Shown in pieces: positions 18,486 through 26,113 of a DNA stretch of 64,000 nucleotides (its first letter is position 1; every line of letters begins with the position of its first letter). The stretch is from contig NZ_LWHJ01000011.1 of NCBI RefSeq assembly GCF_001652725.1, positions 744,001 through 808,000 on the forward strand, in the 5' to 3' direction. Source of the DNA: Pedobacter psychrophilus. Lineage in GTDB: Bacteria > Bacteroidota > Bacteroidia > Sphingobacteriales > Sphingobacteriaceae. The translations under genes were made by a program, and so were the position numbers. The notes below the pieces were generated by a model. The model was given only the letters and a program-made list of their open reading frames with translations, was not told the origin of the DNA and ran no database searches.

Positions 18486-18638
18486 AATAATTGCTTTTTT
18501 GATCTAGCAAAATCAGTATCATATTAATTTATATGAAGACGCTGGAACATTGGTTTCTTAAATAAAGAATAGCAATTATTTATCCAAAAATCATGAATAA
18601 GGGTTTCTTAATTAGTTTATTTAGCTAAATAAAAATCA

Positions 18639-18662
18639 CAGGTTCCTCTTTGAGAAAACCTG
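18639..18662 (-). terminator. Hairpin after the DinB gene, sharing sequence with downstream repeats
   Basis: CAGGTT and AACCTG flank a 12-base interior, and on the minus strand the stem is followed by TGATTTTTA. It therefore probably terminates the DinB gene ending at 18700. Its sequence is close to the hairpins at about 19889-19911 and 20034-20055, so it may belong to the same repeat family. Confidence 0.6.
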
Positions 18663-18699
18663 TTAGAACAAAAATTATGATTTAATTAGACTGATTTAC

Positions 18700-19191
18700 T
18701 TACATTTCATCGGCACTTGGTCCATAAGAACCAGGAATTGGGATGTCTAATAACCTCAAAAATACGCCTAACTGTGCTCTATGATGAATTAATTGAGACA
18801 TGCAATGTCTGATTGCCTCATACTTGGAGAAATCCATAATCAATTGACCATGATATTTCATTACCCAACGTTTGTTTAAATAGGTATCATCATCAGTTTC
18901 GCTTAATGATTTTAAAGAATCCTCGCTGAAAGCTTTGGCAATATTTGCAAAACCTGCACCATCAGTTGCCTTTGGAGTTTCCCAAGGTTGTAAACCAAAA
19001 TCTACTTCTTCAACATCAATACAGAATTTGAACCAACCATGTATTTCGGCAATATGCCCTGCAAGTTTTCCTAACGACATGCTTTTTGGGTGAGGTTGCC
19101 AATCTAATTTATCAGCGGGTACTATTGCCAACATTTTAGATGAAGTAGCTATTTCTTCTTTTAATTCTTTAATGATAATTGCTGCTAACAT
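18700..19191 (-). CDS. DinB family protein
   Basis: The 163-residue protein has the DinB/YfiT four-helix fold. It begins with a helix carrying EIATSSKMLAIVPADKLDWQPHPKSMSLGKLAGHIAEIHGW, where the first histidine of the metal triad lies in AGHIAEIHGW. It ends with MSQLIHHRAQLGVFLRLLDIPIPGSYGPSADE, holding the last histidines. The family often binds a divalent metal, and some members are thiol transferases, but the substrate here is unknown. The length is standard. Confidence 0.85.
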   Translation of the reverse strand: MLAAIIIKELKEEIATSSKMLAIVPADKLDWQPHPKSMSLGKLAGHIAEIHGWFKFCIDVEEVDFGLQPWETPKATDGAGFANIAKAFSEDSLKSLSETDDDTYLNKRWVMKYHGQLIMDFSKYEAIRHCMSQLIHHRAQLGVFLRLLDIPIPGSYGPSADEM

Positions 19192-19306
19192 GATTTTTGG
19201 TTTAAGAAAGTTTGTAATTCTAATAATAGATAACCAAATATATTTGATTTTAAGGAAAACTGAAACTCATTTAAAAGAATTTTAACATTTAAGTTTGTGG
19301 GAATTA

Positions 19307-19460
19307 ACATGCGCTTTACTAGCCTATCTAACAACAGTGTTTAATATTTCGAGCGTCAATGACGAAAGGAAGCATCTCACAAATAGGTTATGCGAATTGC
19401 AAATCCTTTTTACTTAAAGTTCGACATGCGCTTTGCTAACATGTCAAACAGCTGGGTTAA
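19307..19460. repeat. Pair of direct repeats around CATGCGCTTT
   Basis: AACATGCGCTTTACTAGCCT (from 19307) and GACATGCGCTTTGCTAACAT (from 19423) are two imperfect copies of a ~37-base unit that continue with similar AACA/CAGTG-type sequence. The second contains GACATG...CATGTC, a short inverted repeat. Between them lies a segment with TCGAGCGTCAATGACGAAAG that resembles palindromic repeat ends. Confidence 0.5.
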
Positions 19461-19631
19461 TAAAATTTATATTTACTGTTAAAAGTGAACAATGTGTTTG
19501 AATCGTAAAATGCTACTGAAACATCTCCAAATAACCCTGAAATTCTAGATATTTCACTTTTAACCTCTAAACTATTTTTATCTTCTAAATAAATCGAGAC
19601 TACTAAATTCTCGGGCTTTGATTTACTCCCG
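19457..19631 (-). pseudogene. Possible 3' fragment of a decayed protein gene
   Basis: On the minus strand 58 sense codons run to a TAA at 19457-19459 with protein-like composition (PENLVVSIYLEDKNSLEV near the start, FNSKYKFY at the end) and local codon preference. No start codon fits. Upstream the frame enters the paired-hairpin repeat at 19633-19693 and meets a stop inside it, as if an insertion cut the gene. I do not recognise the family. Chance openness in AT-rich DNA is possible, so this is tentative. Confidence 0.35.
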
Positions 19632-19632
19632 T

Positions 19633-19693
19633 GGTCTGTGTCCTCACAGACATTTTATATTACCATTTATTTCAGTCTGTGAAGACACAGACC
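19633..19693. repeat. Paired-hairpin inverted repeat (REP/BIME-like)
   Basis: Two 19-base arms, GGTCTGTGTCCTCACAGAC at 19633-19651 and GTCTGTGAAGACACAGACC at 19675-19693, are inverted copies with one mismatch. Each arm also folds on itself (GTCTGTG/CACAGAC around 4 bases), so the unit can form two hairpins or one cruciform. This resembles REP or BIME elements mobilised by TnpA-REP transposases, but no transposase gene is in the window. Confidence 0.75.
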
Positions 19694-19757
19694 AAGGTGA
19701 TGAGGAAATTTCCCAAACCCAACAAACCCAAATTAAAAACCACTAACCCTCATTCCT

Positions 19758-19923
19758 AAACTGGATTGCAGCGGATACCAGCCTCATGAATAATGCCTGA
19801 GCCACGCCGGTGGTCGGGCAAGTAATATGAGCAAAAAGCCAGACTGCATTAACTTACTGGCACAACAACACCTTTTCTAAAAAAAAAGCAGGTTCCTCTG
19901 TGAGAGAACCAGCTTGGACTAAT
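19758..19923. repeat. Structured intergenic repeat, copy 1
   Basis: This unit of about 166 bases starts AAACTGGATTGCAGCGGATA and ends with GGTTCCTCTGTGAGAGAACC plus a short tail. It shares most of its length with copy 2 directly after it. Conserved blocks are CTGGATTGCAG, TATGAGCAAAAAGCCAGACT, ACACCTTTTCTAAAAAAAA and the GGTTC hairpin. The variable middle holds a hairpin GCC-TGA-CCAC / GTGG-TCG-GGC. Read on the minus strand, the GGTTC hairpin is followed by nine T, like a terminator. The GGATTGCAGCGGA core recalls intergenic repeats of other Bacteroidota (from memory). Confidence 0.7.
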
Positions 19924-20067
19924 AAACTGGATTGCAGTGGATACCGGCCTGGTGGCTAAGGCCTCAAGCAGTATGAGCAAAAAGCCAGACTGAATAATGT
20001 TACTTGCATAACAGCACCTTTTCTAAAAAAAATAGATTCCTCTGTGAAAGAACCTGATTAGACTAAA
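19924..20067. repeat. Structured intergenic repeat, copy 2
   Basis: This is a diverged tandem copy of the preceding unit, beginning AAACTGGATTGCAGTGGATA. Its variable middle is shorter and replaces the copy 1 hairpin by GGCCT-ggtggct-AAGGCC, so a hairpin is kept while the sequence changes. The TATGAGCAAAAAGCCAGACT block and the terminal hairpin (ATTCCTCTGTGAAAGAACCT) with adjacent A run are retained. It could be a mobile repeat, or an RNA read from the minus strand with its own terminator. Confidence 0.7.
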
Positions 20068-20085
20068 TCAGAAAATCAGGTTTTT

Positions 20086-20155
20086 GCAATTAACAATCAG
20101 ATTGTCCCATCTTCCATAAAAAAAACACCACTTCTAGTCTTGCAACGACTGACAA
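20086..20155. repeat. 3' half of the MITE-like element (copy A0)
   Basis: AACAATCAGATTGTCCCATC and the following TTCTAGTCTTGCAACGACTG match the right half of the elements at 22473-23219 (ATCAGATTG..., then AGGCTTCGCAATGACA). The left half is missing or too decayed to see. Confidence 0.5.
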
Positions 20156-20196
20156 TCTTTTTACCTAACCCATCTGGAAATCAAACATAAAAACTG

Positions 20197-20204
20197 TACT
20201 TTTG
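20197..20204 (+). promoter_or_regulatory. Candidate -7 element for pnp
   Basis: TACTTTTG is an exact TAnnTTTG box 20 bases before the pnp ATG, with a TCTG at 20173-20176 20 bases upstream as a possible -33 (TTTG consensus). If used, the pnp leader would be only about 10-15 bases long. Confidence 0.55.
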
Positions 20205-20224
20205 CCCTCGATAAAAAATAATAT

Positions 20225-22372
20225 ATGAGTTTAAATATTTTTAAACAGTCGATTGATTTAGGCGATGGCCGTATCATTGAGATCGAAACTGGAAAATTGG
20301 CGAAACAAGCTGATGGATCGGTAGTAGTGAAACAAGGAAATACGATGCTATTAGCCACTGTTGTTAGTAACAAAGATGCAAAAGAGGGTGTCGACTTCCT
20401 TCCATTATCCGTTGATTACCAGGAGAAATATGCGGCAGCTGGTCGTATCCCTGGAGGTTTCTTAAGAAGAGAAGCCAGATTATCTGACTACGAAGTTTTA
20501 ATTTCAAGAATTGTGGACAGAGCTTTACGTCCATTATTCCCAGAAGATTATCACTCTGATACACAGGTAATGATTTCATTAATTTCTTCTGACCAAGACA
20601 TTATGCCTGATGCATTGGCAGGTTTAGCGGCTTCGGCGGCTTTAGCTGTTTCTGATATTCCATTTAACGGACCAATATCTGAAGTGCGTGTGGCAAAGAT
20701 TGATGGTAAGTTAGTGATTAACCCATTACGTTCTGAATTAGAAAGAGCTTCTTTAGAATTTATTGTTGCAGGTTCTGCAAAGGACATTAACATGGTTGAA
20801 GGTGAAGCGAATGAAATTGCGGAATCTGAGTTAGTGGAAGCAATTCAATTTGCTCATGAAGCCATTAAAAAACAAGTTGCTGCACAAGTGGAATTAGGCC
20901 GTTTAGTTGGTAAAACTGTAAAGAGAACCTACAGCCATGAAAGTAGTGACGAAGATTTAAAGAAAGCAATGTATGCATTTGCATATGATAAAGTTTATGC
21001 GATAGCAAAATCAAATTCTCCTAAGAATGACCGTGGCGATGCTTTCGGTGCTATTTTGATGGAATTTATTGGGAATTTAGGTGAAGGCGTAACTGCAACT
21101 ACTGGCTTTTTAGCTAAAAAATATTTCCATGATGTACAATATGATGCAGTTAGAGCATTATTATTGAATGAAGGAATCAGATTAGATGGAAGAAAAACAA
21201 CTGAAATTCGCCCAATCTGGAGTGAAGTAGGTTATTTACCTTCTGCTCATGGTTCTGCAATTTTCACTCGTGGCGAAACGCAATCCTTAACTACAGTTAC
21301 ATTGGGTGCAAAATCTGATGAGCAAATGATTGATGGTGCTTTTGTTAATGGTTACAACAAATTTTTATTGCATTATAATTTTCCTGCTTTTTCAACTGGT
21401 GAGGCTCGCCCAAACCGTGGTGTTGGACGTAGAGAAGTTGGACATGGTAATTTAGCCATGAGAGCAATTAAAAAAGTGTTACCTGCTGATGCAGAAAATC
21501 CTTATACTATCCGTATCGTTTCTGATATTTTAGAATCTAATGGTTCTTCATCAATGGCTACCGTTTGTGCGGGTACATTGGCTTTGATGGATGCAGGTAT
21601 TAAATTGAAAGCTCCGGTTTCTGGTATTGCAATGGGTTTAATCTCTGATGAGGAAACAGGTAAATATGCTATCCTTTCTGATATTTTAGGTGATGAAGAT
21701 CACTTAGGAGATATGGATTTTAAAGTTACTGGTACTAAAAATGGTATCACTGCTTGCCAAATGGATTTAAAAGTGAATGGTTTAAGTTACGAGGTTTTAG
21801 CGAAAGCTTTAGACCAAGCAAAGGATGGCCGTTTACATATTTTAGGCGAGATTGATAAAACCATGAGTGCACCGAGAGAAGATTTTAAACCTCATGCTCC
21901 ACGTATTGTTTCTATGGTGATTGATAAAGAATTTATTGGTGCAATTATAGGTCCCGGGGGTAAAATTATCCAGGAAATGCAACGTGAAACTGGCGCAACT
22001 ATCTCTGTAGAAGAGAAGGATAATAAAGGACACATCCAGATTTTTGCTGATAATAAGGATGCTATCGATCAGGCAACAACTCGTATCAAAAACATAGTGG
22101 CTAAACCAGAAGTTGGCGAAACTTACGAAGGTAAAGTGAAGTCGATTATGCCGTTTGGTGCTTTTGTAGAGATTATGCCAGGTAAAGATGGTTTGTTACA
22201 CATTTCTGAAATTGATTGGAAACGTTACGAATCTATGGACGGTATTTTCCAAGTTGGCGACGAAGTAAAAGTTAAATTGTTAGAAGTTGATAAGCAAGGT
22301 AAATTTAAGCTTTCTAGAAAAGCATTATTGCCTCGCCCTCCAAGAGAAGAAGCTCCAAAAGCTGATGCTTAA
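20225..22372 (+). CDS. pnp: Polyribonucleotide nucleotidyltransferase (PNPase)
   Basis: PNPase degrades RNA 3' to 5' by phosphorolysis and is a trimeric core of RNA turnover. The 715 residues show the first RNase PH domain (about 10-145), an all-helical domain, the second RNase PH domain (about 315-550) with the catalytic [14 protein letters not shown] region, a KH domain (about 555-615) with [15 protein letters not shown], and an S1 domain (about 625-695) with [20 protein letters not shown]-type sequence and [10 protein letters not shown]. In many bacteria rpsO precedes pnp. Here a repeat-filled 1-kb region does. Confidence 0.97.
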   Translation: MSLNIFKQSIDLGDGRIIEIETGKLAKQADGSVVVKQGNTMLLATVVSNKDAKEGVDFLPLSVDYQEKYAAAGRIPGGFLRREARLSDYEVLISRIVDRALRPLFPEDYHSDTQVMISLISSDQDIMPDALAGLAASAALAVSDIPFNGPISEVRVAKIDGKLVINPLRSELERASLEFIVAGSAKDINMVEGEANEIAESELVEAIQFAHEAIKKQVAAQVELGRLVGKTVKRTYSHESSDEDLKKAMYAFAYDKVYAIAKSNSPKNDRGDAFGAILMEFIGNLGEGVTATTGFLAKKYFHDVQYDAVRALLLNEGIRLDGRKTTEIRPIWSEVGYLPSAHGSAIFTRGETQSLTTVTLGAKSDEQMIDGAFVNGYNKFLLHYNFPAFSTGEARPNRGVGRREVGHGNLAMRAIKKVLPADAENPYTIRIVSDILESNGSSSMATVCAGTLALMDAGIKLKAPVSGIAMGLISDEETGKYAILSDILGDEDHLGDMDFKVTGTKNGITACQMDLKVNGLSYEVLAKALDQAKDGRLHILGEIDKTMSAPREDFKPHAPRIVSMVIDKEFIGAIIGPGGKIIQEMQRETGATISVEEKDNKGHIQIFADNKDAIDQATTRIKNIVAKPEVGETYEGKVKSIMPFGAFVEIMPGKDGLLHISEIDWKRYESMDGIFQVGDEVKVKLLEVDKQGKFKLSRKALLPRPPREEAPKADA

Positions 22373-22380
22373 TTCGGTTT

Positions 22381-22413
22381 AGACTTACGAAGTTTTTGAA
22401 ACTTCGTAAGTCT
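22381..22413. terminator. Perfect 15-bp hairpin after pnp
   Basis: AGACTTACGAAGTTT and AAACTTCGTAAGTCT pair perfectly around TTG nine bases after the pnp stop. No T run follows directly, so it may protect the 3' end from exonucleases or be a repeat rather than the main terminator. Confidence 0.7.
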
Positions 22414-22426
22414 GAATTTTAAATAT

Positions 22427-22467
22427 AAATCCCCAATTTCTGATAAAGAGATTGGGGATTTTTTTAT
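22427..22467 (+). terminator. Rho-independent terminator of pnp
   Basis: AAATCCCCAAT at 22427-22437 and ATTGGGGATTT at 22451-22461 form an 11-bp stem around a 13-base loop and run into a T tract on the plus strand. It is the likely end of the pnp transcript. Confidence 0.85.
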
Positions 22468-22472
22468 ACTTT

Positions 22473-22590
22473 GTCATTGCGAGTGATAGCGAAGCAATCT
22501 GTATATTTAATGAGGGGAATCAAGTTAAAACACAATCTAGCAATAACACATAAATAAATTGTCATAACCTGCCAAAATAATCAAATTTTT
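22473..22590. repeat. MITE-like element, copy A1
   Basis: This copy begins GTCATTGCGAGTGATAGCGA and continues GCAATCTGT, then an interior with CAAGTTAAAACACAATCT-type sequence and AAATTGTCATAACCTGCC. The right end that other copies have (AGGCTTCGCAATGACA) is missing where copy A2 begins, so A1 looks truncated by A2. The GTCATTGCGAG...GAAGCAATCT end is a widespread intergenic repeat motif in Bacteroidota (from memory). Confidence 0.7.
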
Positions 22591-22731
22591 TCATTTCGAA
22601 TGATAACGAAGCGATCTGTTTGCTAAATGAGAAAAGCTTAGTTAAGACAAAATAATTATTCTTCACAACAAACAAACAGATTGCCACAGCCTTCCACTTC
22701 ACAATCCCAATTCTTCAGGCTTCGCAATGAC
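22591..22731. repeat. MITE-like element, copy A2 (complete ends)
   Basis: The left end is TCATTTCGAATGATAACGAA then GCGATCTGTTTG. The right end, read in reverse complement, is TCATTGCGAAGCCTGAAG with GGCAATCTGTTTG further in, so the element carries imperfect terminal inverted repeats. The interior CTTAGTTAAGACAAAATAAT and TTCTTCACAACAAACAA is shared with copy A3. About 141 bases and no coding capacity suggest a non-autonomous mobile element. Confidence 0.75.
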
Positions 22732-22774
22732 ACCTTACTCATTAATTTATATTTATATTTATATAAAGTTGATA

Positions 22775-23062
22775 TTAATACCAATCTATACTTAAATCTG
22801 ACCATTGGGAATTTTCTAAATTTATTAAAGCCTCTTTTTTAGCTCTAGAACCACCTTTAAGTTGTTTTTCTCTTGCAATACCATCATAAGGGGTATTAAA
22901 TTCTTCATAATAGATTAATTTATTACAATTATATTTTGTGGTGAACTTAGAGCCTTTATCAAATTTATGTTCCCAGATTCTTCTTTTTAAATCATTTGTA
23001 AATCCTGTATATATAACAGTATTGTTTTTGTTTGTTAAGAGATATACATAATAAGATTTCAT
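22775..23062 (-). CDS. Single-domain GIY-YIG nuclease family protein
   Basis: This 95-residue protein is one GIY-YIG domain of the UPF0213 type. The two signature strands are YYVYLL at 4-9 and YTGFT at 18-22, the catalytic arginine region is LKRRIWEHK at 25-33, and the metal-binding glutamate is E65 in AREKQLKGGSRAKKEALI. No DNA-binding domain is attached. Family members occur in many copies in Bacteroidota genomes and their role is unknown; structural relatives include Slx1 and homing endonucleases. It sits alone between two same-oriented copies of a MITE-like element: copy A3 begins 15 bases before its start and copy A2 ends 43 bases past its stop. Confidence 0.9.
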   Translation of the reverse strand: MKSYYVYLLTNKNNTVIYTGFTNDLKRRIWEHKFDKGSKFTTKYNCNKLIYYEEFNTPYDGIAREKQLKGGSRAKKEALINLENSQWSDLSIDWY

Positions 23063-23077
23063 AATTTATATATCATT

Positions 23078-23219
23078 GTCATTGAGAGTGATAGCAAAAC
23101 AATCTGTAAGTTGAATTAAATAAAACCTAGTTAAAGCAAAACAAAATTCTTCACATTAAACAATCAGATTGTAAAAAACTGCCATTTAATAAATCCATAT
23201 TTTTAGGCTTTGTAATTAC
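23078..23219. repeat. MITE-like element, copy A3
   Basis: The left end is GTCATTGAGAGTGATAGCAA followed by AACAATCTGT, the interior reads CCTAGTTAAAGCAAAACAAA and ATTCTTCACATTAAACAATC, and the right end is AGGCTTTGTAATTACA. Length and order match copy A2 with more substitutions. Its right end lies two or three bases from the stop codon of the NdpA-like gene. Confidence 0.7.
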
Positions 23220-23221
23220 AT

Positions 23222-24280
23222 TTACATTTCTTTATTATAAAACAAAGTAATATAATTCATCCCTTTTCCTTCATCAAAACCTTGCTCCAATAATTGCCTA
23301 TCTCCGTGGATATAAACGTGAAAGTTTTTATCCAATTTCAAAACGGATTTATAACTGCTTTTTTGTTTCATTACAGCTTGTCCGGATATTTCAAAACCTC
23401 CGCTTATTGGTGATTCAAACTCTTTCTCATAGCTTTGCACCATATCTTTAAATGATTTTGCAGCTACTTCATTACCAATAACTTCGTTAGAAAATTCATC
23501 CATATCAAATTTCTCTTTTTCCTTAAAATATTTCATCGATTTATTGAGCAAATCAATTTTATCAGGATTGGAAATTTGAAAATCATCGTCTATCTTTTCT
23601 TTAACAAAGTTTTTATAAAGACCTAAAACATTGGTAGTTTGGTTAAAACTATCATTTCTGATTTTGAGTTTTAGAAAATCATCTTTCCAATAAACTGCAG
23701 CTTCAGGTGTTTTATTGGTTTGATCGATAACAGCAACTTTATAGCCTTCCTCACTTTCTGTATTGATAATTAGGCAGCCTTTATCCAACTTTTGGATGTT
23801 AATGGCTTCCCGCTCATAAGTCAGGAAAAAACCACCAGCATCTGGATAAACCTTTAAATAAGTTTCTTTAGTCTCCGATTTAAAAATCCCAATCGCTTGA
23901 TGCAGTTGACCTTCAATTTGGACTTGATCAAAAAAAGCAATATAAACTTCGCCAGATTTTATTTTGGGATGTGTAGAAACATCAAATAAATGTCTGGTAA
24001 TTTGCTGACTCATTTCATGAAAAGTCTCCGGTTCCTGAAAGCATTTTTTTGCAAAATGATAGATTTCGTTGAGGGCTAAATCTTCGCTAGAATGTGTAAA
24101 TCGATAAATTTCATTTACTTTTTCAAAAGGCTTTAAAAAGTAAGTCATCAGCAAATTATTCAGCGTTTCATCTTTGATAGATAATTGCGCATCAGAAAGC
24201 GTTAAATACTCGTCTTGCGATTTATTGCCAACTTTATGAACGGATAAATTTTGTAGAGAAGTTTCGAAAGATGTAATCAT
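23222..24280 (-). CDS. Nucleoid-associated protein NdpA family (37-kDa, YejK-like)
   Basis: The 352 residues match the NdpA/YejK family of nucleoid-associated proteins. Features include the N-terminal VHKVGNKSQDEYLTLSDAQL, the beta-rich middle SGEVYIAFFDQVQIEGQLHQAIGIFKSE that is diagnostic for the family, and the C-terminal GGFEISGQAVMKQKSSYKSVLKLDKNFHVYIHG. E. coli YejK associates with the nucleoid and topoisomerase IV. The role in Bacteroidota is not known. The gene lies four bases downstream of the deacetylase-like gene on the same strand. Confidence 0.82.
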   Translation of the reverse strand: MITSFETSLQNLSVHKVGNKSQDEYLTLSDAQLSIKDETLNNLLMTYFLKPFEKVNEIYRFTHSSEDLALNEIYHFAKKCFQEPETFHEMSQQITRHLFDVSTHPKIKSGEVYIAFFDQVQIEGQLHQAIGIFKSETKETYLKVYPDAGGFFLTYEREAINIQKLDKGCLIINTESEEGYKVAVIDQTNKTPEAAVYWKDDFLKLKIRNDSFNQTTNVLGLYKNFVKEKIDDDFQISNPDKIDLLNKSMKYFKEKEKFDMDEFSNEVIGNEVAAKSFKDMVQSYEKEFESPISGGFEISGQAVMKQKSSYKSVLKLDKNFHVYIHGDRQLLEQGFDEGKGMNYITLFYNKEM

Positions 24281-24283
24281 GAA

Positions 24284-25186
24284 TTAAAAATATAGCTCGT
24301 TTGCCACTTTATAAGTATTGCAATGCGCATCAACAATGATTTTAATATCAGCAGAATATCCACCACCCATACTCACTTGTACAGGGATGTTTCTTTTTTT
24401 GCAAGCCTCAAAAACCAAAAAATCGCGTTGTTTGCAACCTTCAATAGTGAGTGCAAGTTTACCTAATTTATCGCTAGCTAATACATCAACTCCCGAAAGA
24501 AAGAAAACAAAATCAGGCTTTGTTTGGTCAAAAAGCTTTGCCAGTTGTTCTGAAATAATTTGTAAATATTCTTGATCGCCAACACCATCGGCTAAACCAA
24601 TATCCAAATCAGATTTTTCTTTACGGAAGGGAAAATTCTTTTCTCCATGAACGGAAAAAGTAAAAACTTGAGGATTATTTTCAAAAATTTGAGCAGTTCC
24701 GTTTCCTTGGTGCACATCCAAATCAATAATTAAAATGGATTTTGCCAAACCTTTTTCTAGTAAATAATTTGCTGCAATGGCTTGATCGTTTAATAAACAA
24801 AAACCTTCGCCCCAATTACTACCAGCATGATGCGTCCCGCCAGCCACATTAAAAGCAACACCAAAATTCATAGTAAAATGGCAGCAATCAATAGTTCCTT
24901 GAGCAATTCGCAATTCTCTTTCCACCAATTGTGCGGATAGGGGAAAACCTGTCCGTTTTTCTTCCTGATAAGTGAGATTAAGGTTTTTGAGTTTTTCCCA
25001 ATAAGTTTTTTCATGTGGTGGACAAATCCATTGCTCATCTAAAATCTCTGGCGAAAAAATATTTTGATCTCTGATGATGCCTTCATGTTTTAATTGTAGG
25101 GGAATCAACTCATACTTTAACATCGGGAAACGATGTCCTTCTGGCAAAGGATGCGCATAAATTGGGTCGAAAGCTATCTTGAGCAT
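24284..25186 (-). CDS. HDAC-like deacetylase family protein
   Basis: This is a class II-type histone-deacetylase-like enzyme (acetoin utilization/acetylpolyamine amidohydrolase superfamily) of 300 residues. The zinc and charge-relay residues are visible: H119-H120 (GGTHHAG), D155 and D157 with H159 (IDLDVHQGNG), and the later FLSGVDVLASDKLGKL with its metal-binding Asp. Substrates in bacteria are acetyl-lysine proteins, polyamines or other N-acyl compounds; none can be assigned here. It is tightly packed between the TspO-like gene (adjacent) and the NdpA-like gene. Confidence 0.88.
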   Translation of the reverse strand: MLKIAFDPIYAHPLPEGHRFPMLKYELIPLQLKHEGIIRDQNIFSPEILDEQWICPPHEKTYWEKLKNLNLTYQEEKRTGFPLSAQLVERELRIAQGTIDCCHFTMNFGVAFNVAGGTHHAGSNWGEGFCLLNDQAIAANYLLEKGLAKSILIIDLDVHQGNGTAQIFENNPQVFTFSVHGEKNFPFRKEKSDLDIGLADGVGDQEYLQIISEQLAKLFDQTKPDFVFFLSGVDVLASDKLGKLALTIEGCKQRDFLVFEACKKRNIPVQVSMGGGYSADIKIIVDAHCNTYKVANELYF

Positions 25187-25996
25187 TTAAGTTAGACGTT
25201 TTTTTCTTCTAAATTTAAAGTTTAAATAGAATTGAATTCCAGTAAATGCTCCGATTATACCAATTCCAAACCAACATATATTTATGACACCTCTAAATTC
25301 AGTCTCGTTTATCTCGGCCCGTTTGAGATAAATTCCTAGAAGTGACCAAATAACCACCAATCCAAAATATCCATTGAATTTTTTTTTAACAATAAAAAAT
25401 GAAATAGCTATCACTATTAAAATCATTATTTGAGCCCAAACAGATTCTGAAATCCCAAAACCATCCCAACCTATAGAAATCAGATACAAAGAAATATTTG
25501 CCACGTTTGCAACGCATAACCACGCAAAATAAATGCTCAATGGAAACTGCGTAAATAGCTTATTATAAAATGATTTATTAATGTCAAAAAGGTCTAACTG
25601 AATAAAAATCATCAATAAAGTAATTAATTGGATAATGATTAAAATCATCGACGCTAACAAATACTCGTAGGTAAAAGCGAAAACCCAAAAAGTAGTAGCT
25701 ATATTATTGATGATAAATAAATAATCTATTTTCAATATCGCTTGGCTAGCTTCTGAACGAACATCATCTTTAAAAGCTTTAATCACATGATAAATAGTAA
25801 AACCAAAAAGTGATAAATAAATAACTCCCCATATTGCAAAAGTGATCCCTGCTGGCGTAAAGACCGTTGCATATTTATTAGAAATATCCGCATTGGTAAC
25901 ACCTCCAAATATTTTAAGCTGACTTAAATTAGAAACCGCAAAAGCAATTACAAAGAAGATTAAATTTAAAATAGCTAATGTTTTTACTTTTTTCAT
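25187..25996 (-). CDS. TspO-like (tryptophan-rich sensory protein) membrane protein
   Basis: The product has about eight membrane helices and resembles the long Bacteroidota proteins annotated as tryptophan-rich sensory protein (TspO/MBR-like). The block FTPAGITFAIWGVIYLSLFGF and the later YFAWLCVANVANISLYLISIGW are characteristic. TspO proteins bind porphyrins or cholesterol-like ligands; this extended form is uncharacterised. I choose the ATG at 25996 (MKKVKTLAIL). The longer frame from 26053 translates a tandem 16-bp repeat. The stop abuts the deacetylase start. Confidence 0.72.
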   Translation of the reverse strand: MKKVKTLAILNLIFFVIAFAVSNLSQLKIFGGVTNADISNKYATVFTPAGITFAIWGVIYLSLFGFTIYHVIKAFKDDVRSEASQAILKIDYLFIINNIATTFWVFAFTYEYLLASMILIIIQLITLLMIFIQLDLFDINKSFYNKLFTQFPLSIYFAWLCVANVANISLYLISIGWDGFGISESVWAQIMILIVIAISFFIVKKKFNGYFGLVVIWSLLGIYLKRAEINETEFRGVINICWFGIGIIGAFTGIQFYLNFKFRRKKRLT

Positions 25997-26004
25997 TGAG
26001 ATTA

Positions 26005-26036
26005 GTTTGTTAGGTGGTTGGTTTGTTAGATGGTTA
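26005..26036. repeat. Tandem 16-bp repeat, two units
   Basis: GTTTGTTAGGTGGTTG and GTTTGTTAGATGGTTA lie head to tail just before the TspO-like start. They differ at two positions and could expand or contract by slippage, which would change the leader and any longer reading frame. Confidence 0.7.
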
Positions 26037-26113
26037 GCATTGTAGTTATTCAAATTATATGGCTCTTAATTCTTGTATCTATACTCTATTATCTAGTATC
26101 TCCCTTCTCGCAT

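Noticed and set aside
25997-26053. Upstream ATG for the TspO-like gene
   Set aside because: It translates a tandem repeat into an Asn/Pro-rich head that does not fit a membrane-protein start.
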